Positions 19,516 to 28,430 of a DNA stretch of 64,000 bases are shown in pieces (position 1 is the first letter of the stretch; each line of letters starts with the position of its first letter). Under the pieces are notes generated by a model. It was not told the origin of the DNA and ran no database searches. It worked only from the letters and a program-made list of their open reading frames with translations. Where the stretch lies: NCBI GenBank assembly GCA_002307315.1, contig DBTZ01000054.1:1-64000 (forward strand), read 5' to 3'. Position numbers and translations under genes: made by a program. This DNA is from Alphaproteobacteria bacterium UBA1303. Lineage in GTDB: Bacteria > Pseudomonadota > Alphaproteobacteria > Micropepsales > Micropepsaceae.

Positions 19516-20851
19516 TCGGCACGGGTTTGCGCGCCAGCACGTCGGCGATGTCTGCCAGCGCCGCATCCAGCGCCTCGGCGGTCTTGGCGGCGCCGTAGCA
19601 GATGCGCAGGGCGTCGGGCGGCGGGGTGCGGCCGTTCCAGAAGGCATCGCTCGGCGCCACGGCGATGCCGCGTCCGGCCAGCGCCATCACCGCCGCGGCG
19701 TTGCTCCAGCCTGCCGGCAGCTTGAGCCAAGCGAAAGTCGAGACGGGATGCGTGCGGGCGTCGAACACGCCGAGATGGCGTTCGACCAGGGCGCGGCGGC
19801 GTGCCGCTTCCTTTTCTTTGGCGGCCAGCACGCGATCGGCGGCGCCGTTTTCGATCATCCGCATGGCGACCGCCGCCAGCAGCGGCGAGGCGATGTGCTG
19901 GCTGGCCCATATCGCGCCCGCCAGTTTGTCGCGCAGGGCGGCCGGCGCGGCCAGACAGGAAACCCGCAAGCCTCCGCCCAGGGTTTTGGAGACGCCGGCG
20001 ATGAATAACGTGCGATCGGGCGCCAGTGCGGCAATCGGTTCGGGCAGCCCGGCGGCGGGGCGCACGACATCCTCGATGACGATGAAATCGTACTGTTCGG
20101 CGAGCCTGGCGACGATCGCGCGACGCGCCGGGTTGAGCGGCGCATTGGTCGGGTTCTGCACGCTCGGCGTAAGATAAAGCGCGCGCGGCTTGGCGGTTTT
20201 GCAGATCGCTTCGATCGCGGCCGGCACGATGCCCTGGGCGTCTATCGTCACCGGCTCGACATGCAGGGACAGCAGCTCGGCTGCGCCGCGAAAGCCGGGA
20301 TAGCTGAATTCCTCGGCCATCACTGCATCGCCGGGCCGGCAGATGGCGGCCAGTGCGCATAAGATGGCGTGCTGCGATCCGGCGCAAAACGCAATGTCGT
20401 CCGCCTTCGCCTTGAAGCCAAAGCGTGCCGCCCAGCCGACGGCGATTTCGCGATGGCGGGCATCGCGGCCGTCGTCGAAATAGTGCGTCAGCGTATCGAC
20501 GGCCGGATCGAGTGCGAGCTCGCGCAATCCCGCGCCGAGCGACGGGTTGAGATGTTCGAGCGGCAGATCGGCGGAAAGATCGATCGCGTTGCCCGCCGGC
20601 GCGCGGCAGAAGGTACCGCTGGCACCGGTATGGGCGATAAAACTGCCGCGCCCGACATAGGAAACGATCAGTCCTTCGCGTTCGGCGATCTGATAGGCGC
20701 GGGTGGCGGTACCCACCGCTATGCCGAGATCGTAGGCAAGGCGACGCTGCGAGGGCAAACGGCTGCCGGCCGCAAGCTTGCCGTCGGCGACGGCTTTGCG
20801 CAGGCGGTTTACCAGTTCGGCCGACGATTTGGCGCCGCGAAAAAACTGCAT
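19505..20851 (-). CDS. MocR/PdxR-type regulator (GntR helix-turn-helix fused to aminotransferase fold)
   Basis: A 448-residue fusion: N-terminal GntR winged helix (SRLPSQRRLAYDLGIAVGTA, then TRAYQIAEREGLIVSYVGRG) and a class-I aminotransferase-like domain with the PLP lysine in GVSKTLGGGLR. Such proteins sense PLP-bound amino compounds and switch neighbouring genes. It faces a racemase gene across about 110 bases, so that gene is its likely target. Confidence 0.88.
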   Translation of the reverse strand: MQFFRGAKSSAELVNRLRKAVADGKLAAGSRLPSQRRLAYDLGIAVGTATRAYQIAEREGLIVSYVGRGSFIAHTGASGTFCRAPAGNAIDLSADLPLEHLNPSLGAGLRELALDPAVDTLTHYFDDGRDARHREIAVGWAARFGFKAKADDIAFCAGSQHAILCALAAICRPGDAVMAEEFSYPGFRGAAELLSLHVEPVTIDAQGIVPAAIEAICKTAKPRALYLTPSVQNPTNAPLNPARRAIVARLAEQYDFIVIEDVVRPAAGLPEPIAALAPDRTLFIAGVSKTLGGGLRVSCLAAPAALRDKLAGAIWASQHIASPLLAAVAMRMIENGAADRVLAAKEKEAARRRALVERHLGVFDARTHPVSTFAWLKLPAGWSNAAAVMALAGRGIAVAPSDAFWNGRTPPPDALRICYGAAKTAEALDAALADIADVLARKPVPIRL

Positions 20852-20960
20852 GGGTGTCCTATGTCAATAAATAATGTATCAGGTACAATTCACTAATTGT
20901 CATAGCACGTTCGGCGAGGCAAGAAAACGCCATATTTCGGCAATGTTACGGAGACCGGAC

Positions 20961-21641
20961 GTGAAAACTCTCGGGCTGATCGGCGGCACCAGTTGGACCT
21001 CGACCGTCGAATATTACCGCACCCTCAATCGGGCCGCGGCCAAGCGCTACGGCGGCCTGCATTCGGCCAAGCTGCTGCTTGCCAGTATCGATTTGGCCGA
21101 ACTGGAGCCACTGATGCATACCGCCCGCTGGGACGAGGGGGCGCAGATTCTTACCGAAGCCGGTCGCCGGGTGCAGGCCGGGGGTGCCGATTGTTGCATG
21201 ATCTGTTCGAACCTCACCCATCGCATGTTCGATATCGTCGAAGCGGCCCTGTCGATCCCGATGTTTCACATCTGCGATGCCATCGGTGCAGGCATCAAGG
21301 CGCGCGGCTATAGCCGTGTGGCGCTGATCGGTGCGCGCGAGACTATGGAGGAGGAATTCTATCGTTCGAGGCTTTCGCGTCACTGCAGTATCGTCATTCC
21401 CACCGAGGACGAGCGGGCCTGTATCGACGGCATCATTTTCGAAAGGCTCTGCCGCGACGTCTATCTCGACGAGGACCGGAAGACTATCGCAAGGATCGTC
21501 GAACGGCTTAAACAGGAAGGTGCCGAGGCGGTGGTGCTCGGCTGCACCGAGCTGCCGCATCTCTTGGCCGAACTGCCGCTGCCGCGGCTCGACAGCGTGG
21601 CGCTGCACTGCGCCTATGCCGCCGATTGGGCGATGGAATAG
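20961..21641 (+). CDS. Aspartate/glutamate racemase family protein
   Basis: A 226-residue cofactor-free racemase. Both catalytic cysteines are visible, in ICSNLTH and LGCTELPHLL, and the N-terminus KTLGLIGGTSWTSTVEYY is characteristic. I use GTG 20961, which has CGGAG 7 bases upstream; ATG 20943 is a second option. Substrate (Asp, Glu or hydantoin-like) cannot be told. It is divergent from the MocR gene and probably controlled by it. Confidence 0.82.
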   Translation: MKTLGLIGGTSWTSTVEYYRTLNRAAAKRYGGLHSAKLLLASIDLAELEPLMHTARWDEGAQILTEAGRRVQAGGADCCMICSNLTHRMFDIVEAALSIPMFHICDAIGAGIKARGYSRVALIGARETMEEEFYRSRLSRHCSIVIPTEDERACIDGIIFERLCRDVYLDEDRKTIARIVERLKQEGAEAVVLGCTELPHLLAELPLPRLDSVALHCAYAADWAME

Positions 21642-22134
21642 ACCCGCGTCGGACGGCCGAGATCGTCGCCATACCCTCTGTTAGCTTGCCCCACGTTATT
21701 TCTCGTATCCAGTCTTGCCGCAGTGGCGATGACGGATTTCGTGCGTCTTATTGTGCGGACCAAATCGGATGTGCAGCCGCTTCAAAAAATTAATATGAAT
21801 AACGAAAAATTTGGGTCTGAGTAAGCGTAGCGGATAGGTCGATGTCGTTTTCGCGGATTATTTTTCCGGAGGATGGAATGGCGCGGCCGGCCGGACAAAA
21901 AAACACGTCTTTGATGCGGTTGCGGATATGTAAGTACTTTCCGACTCTGTTGTACCGCCCTTATCCGAGCTTATCGTTCGGCACGTCGTAAACCTGCGGC
22001 GGCACAAGACGCCCGCCCGGCCAAGCTGAATTCGCAATCGACAGACAAATCGAGCCGCACGAAACGCATTTGTTCGCTCGCACGTCGACGCTATGGCGGA
22101 TTTGAATTGGCGAAAACAACAATTGAGGGATAAA
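21642..22134 (+). other. Gene-free stretch before the OmpA-like gene
   Basis: About 490 bases without a credible gene. Around 21871 the 16 bases GGATGGAATGGCGCGG match the start region of the transposase at 23280, but the following reading frame does not resemble it. Nothing else is recognisable. Confidence 0.5.
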
Positions 22135-23190
22135 ATGAAACTCCGTAGTTTTGCACTTGCGGGCGCGGCATTGGTTGCGCTGAGCGGTTTTGCCTTTGCC
22201 GTCGATACCGGTTGGTATGTCGGGATCGGCGCCGGTTACAGCATGCCGCAGGCCGTCGCGTTTCCGACCGTTGGCAGAGTGACCGCCAATGGCGTGCCGT
22301 ATTTCGCCGATGAAGCAAGCCTAAAAAATGCTTGGCGCGGTATCGGCTCGGTTGGTTACGCCTGGGACAATCACTTTCGTTTCGAAGCCGAGGGCGGATA
22401 CACCGATCCGAAGGTCGGGTCGCTGAACCTGGCCGGCGTGAAGTCGTCGCTCACCAGCGTCGACGTTTCGGAATTCACCGCAATGGGCAACCTGCTGTAT
22501 GACATGCCGCTAAGCGAGCGGTGGAATTTCACCGTCGGTGGCGGCGGCGGTTGGAACTGGACGGCGCTTGACTTGAACAGCGCCAAGATTAAATCGGCGG
22601 GGCTCACCTGGCAGGGTATTGCCGGCGTGACCTATAAGCTGAGCAGCCTCACCGATTTGCAGCTGGATTACCGTTATATTTCGACCAGCGGGCTGGAGAA
22701 CTTCGACAGCGGACACAAGGTCAATCTGATTTCCCACAACGTCATGCTGAGCTTGCGCTGGTACTTCGATCAGCCGGCCGCTGCACCGCCTCAGCCGGCC
22801 TTTGCCAGTGCTCCGCCGCCTCCGCCGCCCCCGCCGATGCCCGTAGCGCCGCCGCCGGTGACGAACTACATCGTCTTCTTCGATTTCAACAAGTCGAACC
22901 TGACCAAATCGGCCCAGGCCGTTGTCGCCGAGGCCGTGAAGACCGCCAAGACCAAAGGTTTCGTTAATGTGCAAGTTGTGGGGCACACCGATACGGTCGG
23001 CTCCGACAAGTACAATCAGAACCTGTCGGTGCAGCGCGCTCGGTCCGTGAAGGAAGAAATGATAAGCGAAGGTCTCGACGAAACGTCGATCGGCATCGAC
23101 GGCAAGGGTTTCCATGACCCGCTCGTTGCGACCGATCCCGGCGTGCGCGAACCCCAGAACCGCCGTGCGATCATCGATCTGGGTCGGTAA
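22135..23190 (+). CDS. OmpA-family outer-membrane protein
   Basis: A 351-residue protein with a signal peptide (ALAGAALVALSGFAFA), an eight-strand beta-barrel part (GWYVGIGAGYSMP onward, to RWYFDQ), a proline-rich linker with runs of six or more Pro, and an OmpA C-terminal peptidoglycan-binding domain (FFDFNKSNLT, VVGHTDTVGS, NQNLSVQRARSVK, NRRAIIDL). It anchors the outer membrane to the wall. ATG 22135 has GAGGGA 5 bases upstream. Confidence 0.93.
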   Translation: MKLRSFALAGAALVALSGFAFAVDTGWYVGIGAGYSMPQAVAFPTVGRVTANGVPYFADEASLKNAWRGIGSVGYAWDNHFRFEAEGGYTDPKVGSLNLAGVKSSLTSVDVSEFTAMGNLLYDMPLSERWNFTVGGGGGWNWTALDLNSAKIKSAGLTWQGIAGVTYKLSSLTDLQLDYRYISTSGLENFDSGHKVNLISHNVMLSLRWYFDQPAAAPPQPAFASAPPPPPPPPMPVAPPPVTNYIVFFDFNKSNLTKSAQAVVAEAVKTAKTKGFVNVQVVGHTDTVGSDKYNQNLSVQRARSVKEEMISEGLDETSIGIDGKGFHDPLVATDPGVREPQNRRAIIDLGR

Positions 23191-23247
23191 GCGAGGCCCA
23201 AGAATAATAGGGGCCCGAGTTGATCCAACAAGACAACAGGCTATAGT

Positions 23248-23272
23248 CCCCGGGATATTTTATATCCCGGGG
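23248..23272 (+). promoter_or_regulatory. Perfect hairpin covering the Shine-Dalgarno of the transposase gene
   Basis: An 11-bp perfect inverted repeat CCCCGGGATAT / ATATCCCGGGG with a 3-base loop. Its right arm runs into the G-rich Shine-Dalgarno that serves the ATG at 23280, so in RNA it would hide the ribosome site. REP-associated transposases bind such palindromes, so it may also be a REP-like target. Confidence 0.7.
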
Positions 23273-23279
23273 GGATGGA

Positions 23280-23978
23280 ATGGCGCGGCTGGGTCGGTAT
23301 TTCGTTTCCGGTCAGTCGTTGCATGTCATTCAGCGCGGCAACGACAATAATGCCGTTTTCTTCGATGAGGACGATTATCGGATATATCTCGATTGGCTGG
23401 CCGAGGCGGCGGAGCGCTATGCCTGCGCCGTGCTTGCCTATGTGCTGATGATCGATCACGTCCACCTGCTGGTGACGCCCGAACGCGCCGGCAGCCTGCC
23501 GGGCATGATGCAATCCTTGGGGCGGCGCTATGTGCGCTACATCAATCGCGCGTGCGGGCGGACCGGTACGCTGTGGGACGGCCGCTACCGGGCGACGATT
23601 ATCGACGGCGACGCCTATTTTCTTTCCTGCTGCCGCTATATCGAACTCAACCCGGTGCGGGCGGATATGGTCGGACACCCCCGCCAATATCCGTGGTCGA
23701 GTTACGGCGCGCACGGGTATGGCCGGAAGGACGGTCTGACCGCGTTGCACCCGCAGTTCGCCCGCCTGGGCCGTTCGGTGGCGGCGCGGCAAGCGGCGTA
23801 TCGGGCGCTGTTCCGCGGCAAGCTCGATAGTGCATTTGTCGATGCGCTGCGCACCGCTACCAGCGGCGGCTGGGCGCTGGGGGACGATACATTCAAGAAA
23901 CGGATTGCCCGGGTGGCGAAACGGCGGGTCGTGCCGCTGCCCAAGGGACGGCCGAAAACGACAAAGACGGCGGCGTAA
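23280..23978 (+). CDS. REP-associated tyrosine transposase (Y1 HUH family)
   Basis: A 232-residue single-strand DNA transposase-like enzyme. The HUH metal motif appears as IDHVHLLV, the catalytic Tyr region as RYIELNPVRA, and the N-terminus HVIQRGNDNNAVFF is typical of this class. Such proteins are usually single copy, domesticated and linked to REP palindromes. It ends 2 bases before rng, so may share its transcript. The C-terminus is Lys/Arg-rich. Confidence 0.88.
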   Translation: MARLGRYFVSGQSLHVIQRGNDNNAVFFDEDDYRIYLDWLAEAAERYACAVLAYVLMIDHVHLLVTPERAGSLPGMMQSLGRRYVRYINRACGRTGTLWDGRYRATIIDGDAYFLSCCRYIELNPVRADMVGHPRQYPWSSYGAHGYGRKDGLTALHPQFARLGRSVAARQAAYRALFRGKLDSAFVDALRTATSGGWALGDDTFKKRIARVAKRRVVPLPKGRPKTTKTAA

Positions 23979-23980
23979 AG

Positions 23981-25465
23981 ATGTCTACTCCGACCCTAAA
24001 TCTTCTCATCAATGCCGGAGCGGCGGAAATCCGGGTGGCGACGGTGGAAAATGGCCGTCTGCAGGCGTTGGCGACGGCCCCGGCGTTCGGTGCCGCATCG
24101 GGGCGGATCGGCGAAATCGTGCTCGGCCGGGTGCAGAAGGTGGTGCCGGCCATTCAAGCGGCATTCGTCGATATCGGCATCGAACGGGCCGGCTTTCTCG
24201 GCGCCCGCGAAGCGCAAGTTTTGGCGATGGGCGGCGGGGATCGCGAACCCGACATCGGCGAAATGGTGCGCGAAGGCGATGCGGTGCTGGTGCAGATCGT
24301 CAAGGACAGCATCGGCGAGAAGGGCGCGCGGCTGTCGGCGGCGGTTGCCGTGCCGGGTCGCCTAAGCGTCTTGACGCCGCTGCAGCCGGGCATCTGCCTG
24401 TCGCGCCGCATTACCGACGAGGTCGAACGCGCCCGGCTGATCGAGGTGGGGACGCATGTGCTGGCGGCGGGCGTCCTGCCCGAAGACGCCGGGCTGATCT
24501 TGCGCACCAACGCGTACGGTGCCGGCTTCGACGAGCTTTTCGACGAGGCCGAGGTTTTAGGCGAAATCTGGCGCGAGATCGAAACGGCGCTTAAGGGCGC
24601 CAAACCTCCCGCCGTGCTGCATTGCGATCTCGATCCCGTTGCCCGCGCTTTGCGCGACGGGGCGGGCGAGAATACCTCCCGCATCCTGATCGACGACAGG
24701 GTTGCGGTGGATGCGGCACGCGCCTATTGCCGCGCCGCCATGCCGCAAATGGAAAACCGCATCGAATATTTCTCCGGCCCCGGCGCCCTGTTCGATGCCT
24801 ACGACATCGAAGCCGACATCGAGGCGTTGTTCCGTGCGCGGGTGGGGTTGCCGTGCGGCGGCTGGATCACCATCGAGCCGACGGAAGCCCTGTGCGCGGT
24901 AGACGTCAATTCCGGCAGCTTCACCGCCACTAGCGGCCTCGAAGATACCGGGGTCGCGGTGAACCTGGAAGCGGCCGAGGAACTCGGCCGTCAGCTTCGC
25001 CTGCGCGGCATCGGCGGGCTGATCGTGGTCGATTTCATTCATATGCGGAACGAACAAAGCGCCGCCAAAGTGCTTGAAACGCTGGAACGAAGCTTGGGGC
25101 GCGACGGATGCCCGGTGCAGATCGCTCCCATTTCGCCGTTCGGGCTGGTCGAAATCACCCGCAAGCGCCTTCGGGCCGCCCGCGAGAAACTGACCGGCGA
25201 ATCGTGCCGGTCTTGCGATGGCGCCGGGCGCATCCGTCGCCCGGCCGCGGTGGCGATGGACGTGATTCGCCGGATCGAGGCGGCCGCCCGCGCCGCGCCG
25301 GGGGCCGCCATCCGCGTAACTGCGGCGCCCGCCGTGATCGGCTGGATCGAGGCGCAAGGCGAACCGCTTAAGCAGGCGCTGGCGAAACGGGGCGCGGTGA
25401 AGGTCGCCTTCGTCGCCGACGACAGCCTGATCAGGGAGCGCTTCGATGTCGGAACCTCGGCGTAA
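23981..25465 (+). CDS. rng: Ribonuclease G (RNase E/G family)
   Basis: A 494-residue endoribonuclease for rRNA maturation and mRNA decay. An S1 domain lies near the N-terminus ([21 protein letters not shown]), the DNase-I-like catalytic part has [12 protein letters not shown] and [11 protein letters not shown], and a Zn-link type C-x2-C is at [10 protein letters not shown]. The long C-terminal scaffold of RNase E is absent, so this is RNase G-like. It overlaps yacG by 20 bases, as in many alphaproteobacteria. Confidence 0.92.
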   Translation: MSTPTLNLLINAGAAEIRVATVENGRLQALATAPAFGAASGRIGEIVLGRVQKVVPAIQAAFVDIGIERAGFLGAREAQVLAMGGGDREPDIGEMVREGDAVLVQIVKDSIGEKGARLSAAVAVPGRLSVLTPLQPGICLSRRITDEVERARLIEVGTHVLAAGVLPEDAGLILRTNAYGAGFDELFDEAEVLGEIWREIETALKGAKPPAVLHCDLDPVARALRDGAGENTSRILIDDRVAVDAARAYCRAAMPQMENRIEYFSGPGALFDAYDIEADIEALFRARVGLPCGGWITIEPTEALCAVDVNSGSFTATSGLEDTGVAVNLEAAEELGRQLRLRGIGGLIVVDFIHMRNEQSAAKVLETLERSLGRDGCPVQIAPISPFGLVEITRKRLRAAREKLTGESCRSCDGAGRIRRPAAVAMDVIRRIEAAARAAPGAAIRVTAAPAVIGWIEAQGEPLKQALAKRGAVKVAFVADDSLIRERFDVGTSA

Positions 25466-25667
25466 CGGGCAGGAACTGTGCCCTATTTGCCACAAACCGG
25501 CCGATCCTCGCTATCGGCCGTTCTGCTCCAAACGCTGCGCCGACGTCGACTTGGGGCGTTGGTTTTCAGGCAGTTACGCGATTCCAGCAGAAACCGACGA
25601 GGTTTCCGATGCCGATGCCGATGCCGATGGTAACGATACCCCGGAAAAAAACCTTCCGTGGGGTTAG
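25446..25667 (+). CDS. yacG: DNA gyrase inhibitor YacG (zinc-binding)
   Basis: A 73-residue protein with four zinc ligands as C-x2-C (CPIC) and C-x3-C (CSKRC), followed by [13 protein letters not shown]. Family members bind GyrB and block DNA binding. A run of GATGCC hexamers near 25606-25626 gives a DADADAD stretch in the tail that could vary in length. It starts inside the end of rng. Confidence 0.9.
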   Translation: MSEPRRNGQELCPICHKPADPRYRPFCSKRCADVDLGRWFSGSYAIPAETDEVSDADADADGNDTPEKNLPWG

Positions 25668-25734
25668 ACGTCCTTGTTTTCCTGATATAGTTTCCCTTGG
25701 GTAAATTCAAAACGAGCATCAAGAGGGGACTCTC

Positions 25735-27060
25735 ATGAACAGAGCTGCGGCGGCTCTTTTTTTTGCACCTATACTTTTCGCCACGTCAGCTTTTGGTACG
25801 GGCTTCGGCCTGCGCGAATTCAGCCCCAGCGGCCTCGGTATGGCCTATGCCGGCGGTGCCGCCGACGGGCATTTCGCCTCGGCGATATTCTCGAACCCCG
25901 CCTTGATTGGCGGAGTCGATACGTTCGACATCGCCTCGGGTGCCACCGCGATCCTCACCAATACCGACGCCGACTACAGCGCCAAGACCGCTGCGGGTAC
26001 CGTCGTGGCCGGTAACGGCAAGCCGGACGGCTTCGTCACCAAGGCGGTTATCCCCGATCTGGCGGTGCGCTACCGCCTCACCGACAAACTGACGATCGGG
26101 CTTTCCGAGAACATGCCCTGGGGCATGGTGTCGAAATATTCCAACGATTTCGTCGGCCGCTATTACGCGACCAAGAGCGAGATTCAGACCCGCAACATTA
26201 CGGTCGCGGCGGCGTATCAAGTGCTGCCGGAGCTTTCGATCGGCGGCGGCGTCCAGATTCAGTTCGTCAAGGCGGCGCTGGGCAAGGCGATCGACTTCGG
26301 CACCATCGGCTACAAATACGGCTTCGGCACCACCCCCGGCAAAAACGACGGCTTCGGCATGATGACCGCCAACGACTGGGGTTTCGGCTATACCCTCGGC
26401 ATTTTATGGAAAGCGACCGACAAGCTGTCGATCGGGGCATCCTATCGCTCGCGCATTGCCCACACCGTACACGGCAACGAGAAATACACCTGGGATGCCG
26501 CTGGCGTGGCCAAGTACCTCAACGCACACTACACCCTGTTCACCAATACCGGGGTCAAGGCGGTGCTCGACACCCCGGCGGTGGCGACCTTCAGCGCCAA
26601 GTACAAGATCGACGACCGATGGTCGGTGGGGGCGACGGCGGATTGGACCGGCTGGTATTCGTTCCAAAACATCCTGGCGGTGTCCTCGAACCCGGCACAG
26701 AGTTCCGACCTCAACCTGATGGATTGGAAGCCCAGCCTGATGGGATCGCTCGGCGCCGAGTACCGGCCGAATGCGGATTGGTCCTTCCGCCTTGGCACCG
26801 CCTATGACGCGACGCCGACCCGCACCAAAACCCGTATCCCCGGCATTCCCGATACCAGCCGCATCTGGTTGACCTCCGGCGTCGGATATCGCTGGGACGA
26901 CAACGTCGATCTCAGTCTGGCCTACGCCTACATGTTCATGGGGCACGCCGACTTTAACCAACAGGTCACCGGTACCGGCAACTCGGCCCGCGGAACGTTG
27001 ACCGGCACCAGCAATCTGGCGGTGCATCTGGTCGGCTTGGAGCTGGACTACAAGCTTTAA
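25735..27060 (+). CDS. FadL/OmpP1/TodX-family outer-membrane channel
   Basis: A 441-residue beta-barrel for uptake of hydrophobic compounds such as long-chain fatty acids. The signal peptide (APILFATSAFG) is followed by the hallmark FGLREFSPSGLGMAYAGGAA, and then SAIFSNPALIG; the barrel ends with GLELDYKL. It is flanked by gaps on both sides and followed by a terminator, so it is probably a single transcript. Confidence 0.9.
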   Translation: MNRAAAALFFAPILFATSAFGTGFGLREFSPSGLGMAYAGGAADGHFASAIFSNPALIGGVDTFDIASGATAILTNTDADYSAKTAAGTVVAGNGKPDGFVTKAVIPDLAVRYRLTDKLTIGLSENMPWGMVSKYSNDFVGRYYATKSEIQTRNITVAAAYQVLPELSIGGGVQIQFVKAALGKAIDFGTIGYKYGFGTTPGKNDGFGMMTANDWGFGYTLGILWKATDKLSIGASYRSRIAHTVHGNEKYTWDAAGVAKYLNAHYTLFTNTGVKAVLDTPAVATFSAKYKIDDRWSVGATADWTGWYSFQNILAVSSNPAQSSDLNLMDWKPSLMGSLGAEYRPNADWSFRLGTAYDATPTRTKTRIPGIPDTSRIWLTSGVGYRWDDNVDLSLAYAYMFMGHADFNQQVTGTGNSARGTLTGTSNLAVHLVGLELDYKL

Positions 27061-27069
27061 GATCTCCTT

Positions 27070-27101
27070 GGGGTGGCAGGACCGCCTCCCCTCGGTTTTT
27101 T
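27070..27101 (+). terminator. Terminator after the FadL-type gene
   Basis: A stem with GGGGTGG (27070-27076) against CCTCCCC (27085-27091), one mismatch, is followed by TCGG and six T. Placed 10 bases after the stop. Confidence 0.65.
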
Positions 27102-27120
27102 GGGCGGAATTCATAAAAAT

Positions 27121-27155
27121 GCAAGGGGGCGCTGGACATGCGCCCCCTCGTTGCC
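27121..27155. repeat. Second strong hairpin, no T tract
   Basis: GGGGGCGC and its exact complement lie about a 7-base loop, and the outer GCAA/TTGC bases extend the stem after a short mismatch. It may be a backup terminator or REP-like palindrome. Confidence 0.5.
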
Positions 27156-27193
27156 TAAAAAGCCCGCCTTCCCGGTGGCCTTCGGCCGCCCGT

Positions 27194-27269
<76 letters not shown>

Positions 27270-27379
27270 TTCCGCTTCCGGTGCGATCCGCGGAAGCAGA
27301 AAATAGGCGGAAAACCGCCAAAAAATCCGCAGTCCGGTCCGTCCTGATCCGCCGAAAGTTCTAGCTTTCCGAGCGCTGC

Positions 27380-27419
27380 TACACCAAAATTACACCGGAT
27401 TTACACCGGAGCGGGTGTA
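27380..27419. repeat. Phased TACACC repeats in front of the integrase gene
   Basis: TACACC occurs at 27380, 27391 and 27402, each 11 bases apart, and inverted (GGTGTA) at 27414-27419 running into the start codon. One-turn spacing suggests protein binding, for example arm-type sites of the integrase or of a regulator of int. Confidence 0.5.
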
Positions 27420-28411
27420 TGGCCTCGATCACCAAAACCGATGACGGATGGCATGCCTTCGTTTGCGTGGGCGGCAAGCGGCGATCCAAGCGCTTCCCTG
27501 GGCGCGGCCAAGCGGCCGATTGGGCCAATCGTATGGAGCGGCAATTGCGCGACGGCGCCGAAGACGGCCCGGCGGGCGACCATACCCTCGCCGAAGCGCT
27601 GGAACGCTACGAGCGGGACGTCAGCCCGACCAAGAAGGGCGCCAGGTGGGAATCGGCCCGCATCGGAATGGTGAAGCGGGATAAGGCGCTGGCCGATGTC
27701 CCTCTCTCCAAACTTTCCGCCGCCGATCTCGCGGCTTGGCGCGACCGCCGCCTCAAGGTTGTGTCGGGCGCTTCCGTGAAGCGGGATATCAACCTGATCA
27801 GCCATGTCCTGACCGTTGCCCGCAAAGAGTGGCGGTGGATCGCGCTCAACCCGATGTCGGATGTGCGCCGCCCCAAGACCGCACCGCCGCGCGACCGGCG
27901 CGTCTCGGAGGCCGAGATCGAGCGCCTCATGATCGCCACCGGCTACCGCGACGATGCCCCGCCCAAGGCGGGCTTCGCCCGTGTCGGCGCCGCGTTTTTG
28001 TTTGCGATCGAGACCGCGATGCGCTGCGGCGAGATTTGCGGGCTGAACTGGGCCGACGTCGACTGCAAAACCCGCGTCGCGGTTCTGCACGACACCAAGA
28101 ATGGCTGGAAGCGCGAAGTGCCGCTATCGCCGGCAGCGATCGCCATTCTGGAGCAGGTGCGGGCTGCGCGGAACGGCAAGGATCCCATCTTTGGCTTGGA
28201 AGCCGACGTGACGAGCGCGTTGTTCCGCAAAGCGCGCATTGCGGCCGAGATCGATAATCTAACCTTCCACGACTCGCGGCACGAGGCAATTACGCGGCTG
28301 GCGAAAAAGCTCGACGTGTTGACGCTCGCCCGCATGGTGGGGCACCGCGATATTCGAATGCTGATGGTCTATTACAACAAATCGGCGGCGGACATCGCAC
28401 GGGAGCTGTGA
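27419..28411 (+). CDS. int: Tyrosine-family site-specific integrase
   Basis: A 330-residue recombinase. Order: arm/AP2-like N-terminal part (DGWHAFVCVGGKRRSKRFPG), SAM-like core-binding part, and catalytic domain with Arg in TAMRCGEICGLNW, HxxR in HDSRHEAITR, and His...Tyr in MVGHRDIRMLMVYYN. All needed residues are present, so it looks active. ATG 27419 has GGAGCGGG upstream. It sits beside tRNA-Phe and is convergent with the trypsin-NTPase gene. Confidence 0.93.
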   Translation: MASITKTDDGWHAFVCVGGKRRSKRFPGRGQAADWANRMERQLRDGAEDGPAGDHTLAEALERYERDVSPTKKGARWESARIGMVKRDKALADVPLSKLSAADLAAWRDRRLKVVSGASVKRDINLISHVLTVARKEWRWIALNPMSDVRRPKTAPPRDRRVSEAEIERLMIATGYRDDAPPKAGFARVGAAFLFAIETAMRCGEICGLNWADVDCKTRVAVLHDTKNGWKREVPLSPAAIAILEQVRAARNGKDPIFGLEADVTSALFRKARIAAEIDNLTFHDSRHEAITRLAKKLDVLTLARMVGHRDIRMLMVYYNKSAADIAREL

Positions 28412-28430
28412 GGTTGTTTGATGATGCTTG

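Noticed and set aside
21871..22000. Possible remnant of a second REP-associated transposase
   Set aside because: It shares only 16 bases (GGATGGAATGGCGCGG) with the start of the real gene at 23280; the frame after that shows no likeness and no HUH motif.
25606..25626. GATGCC hexamer run considered as a separate repeat element
   Set aside because: It lies in frame inside yacG and simply encodes an Asp-Ala run; it is noted there.
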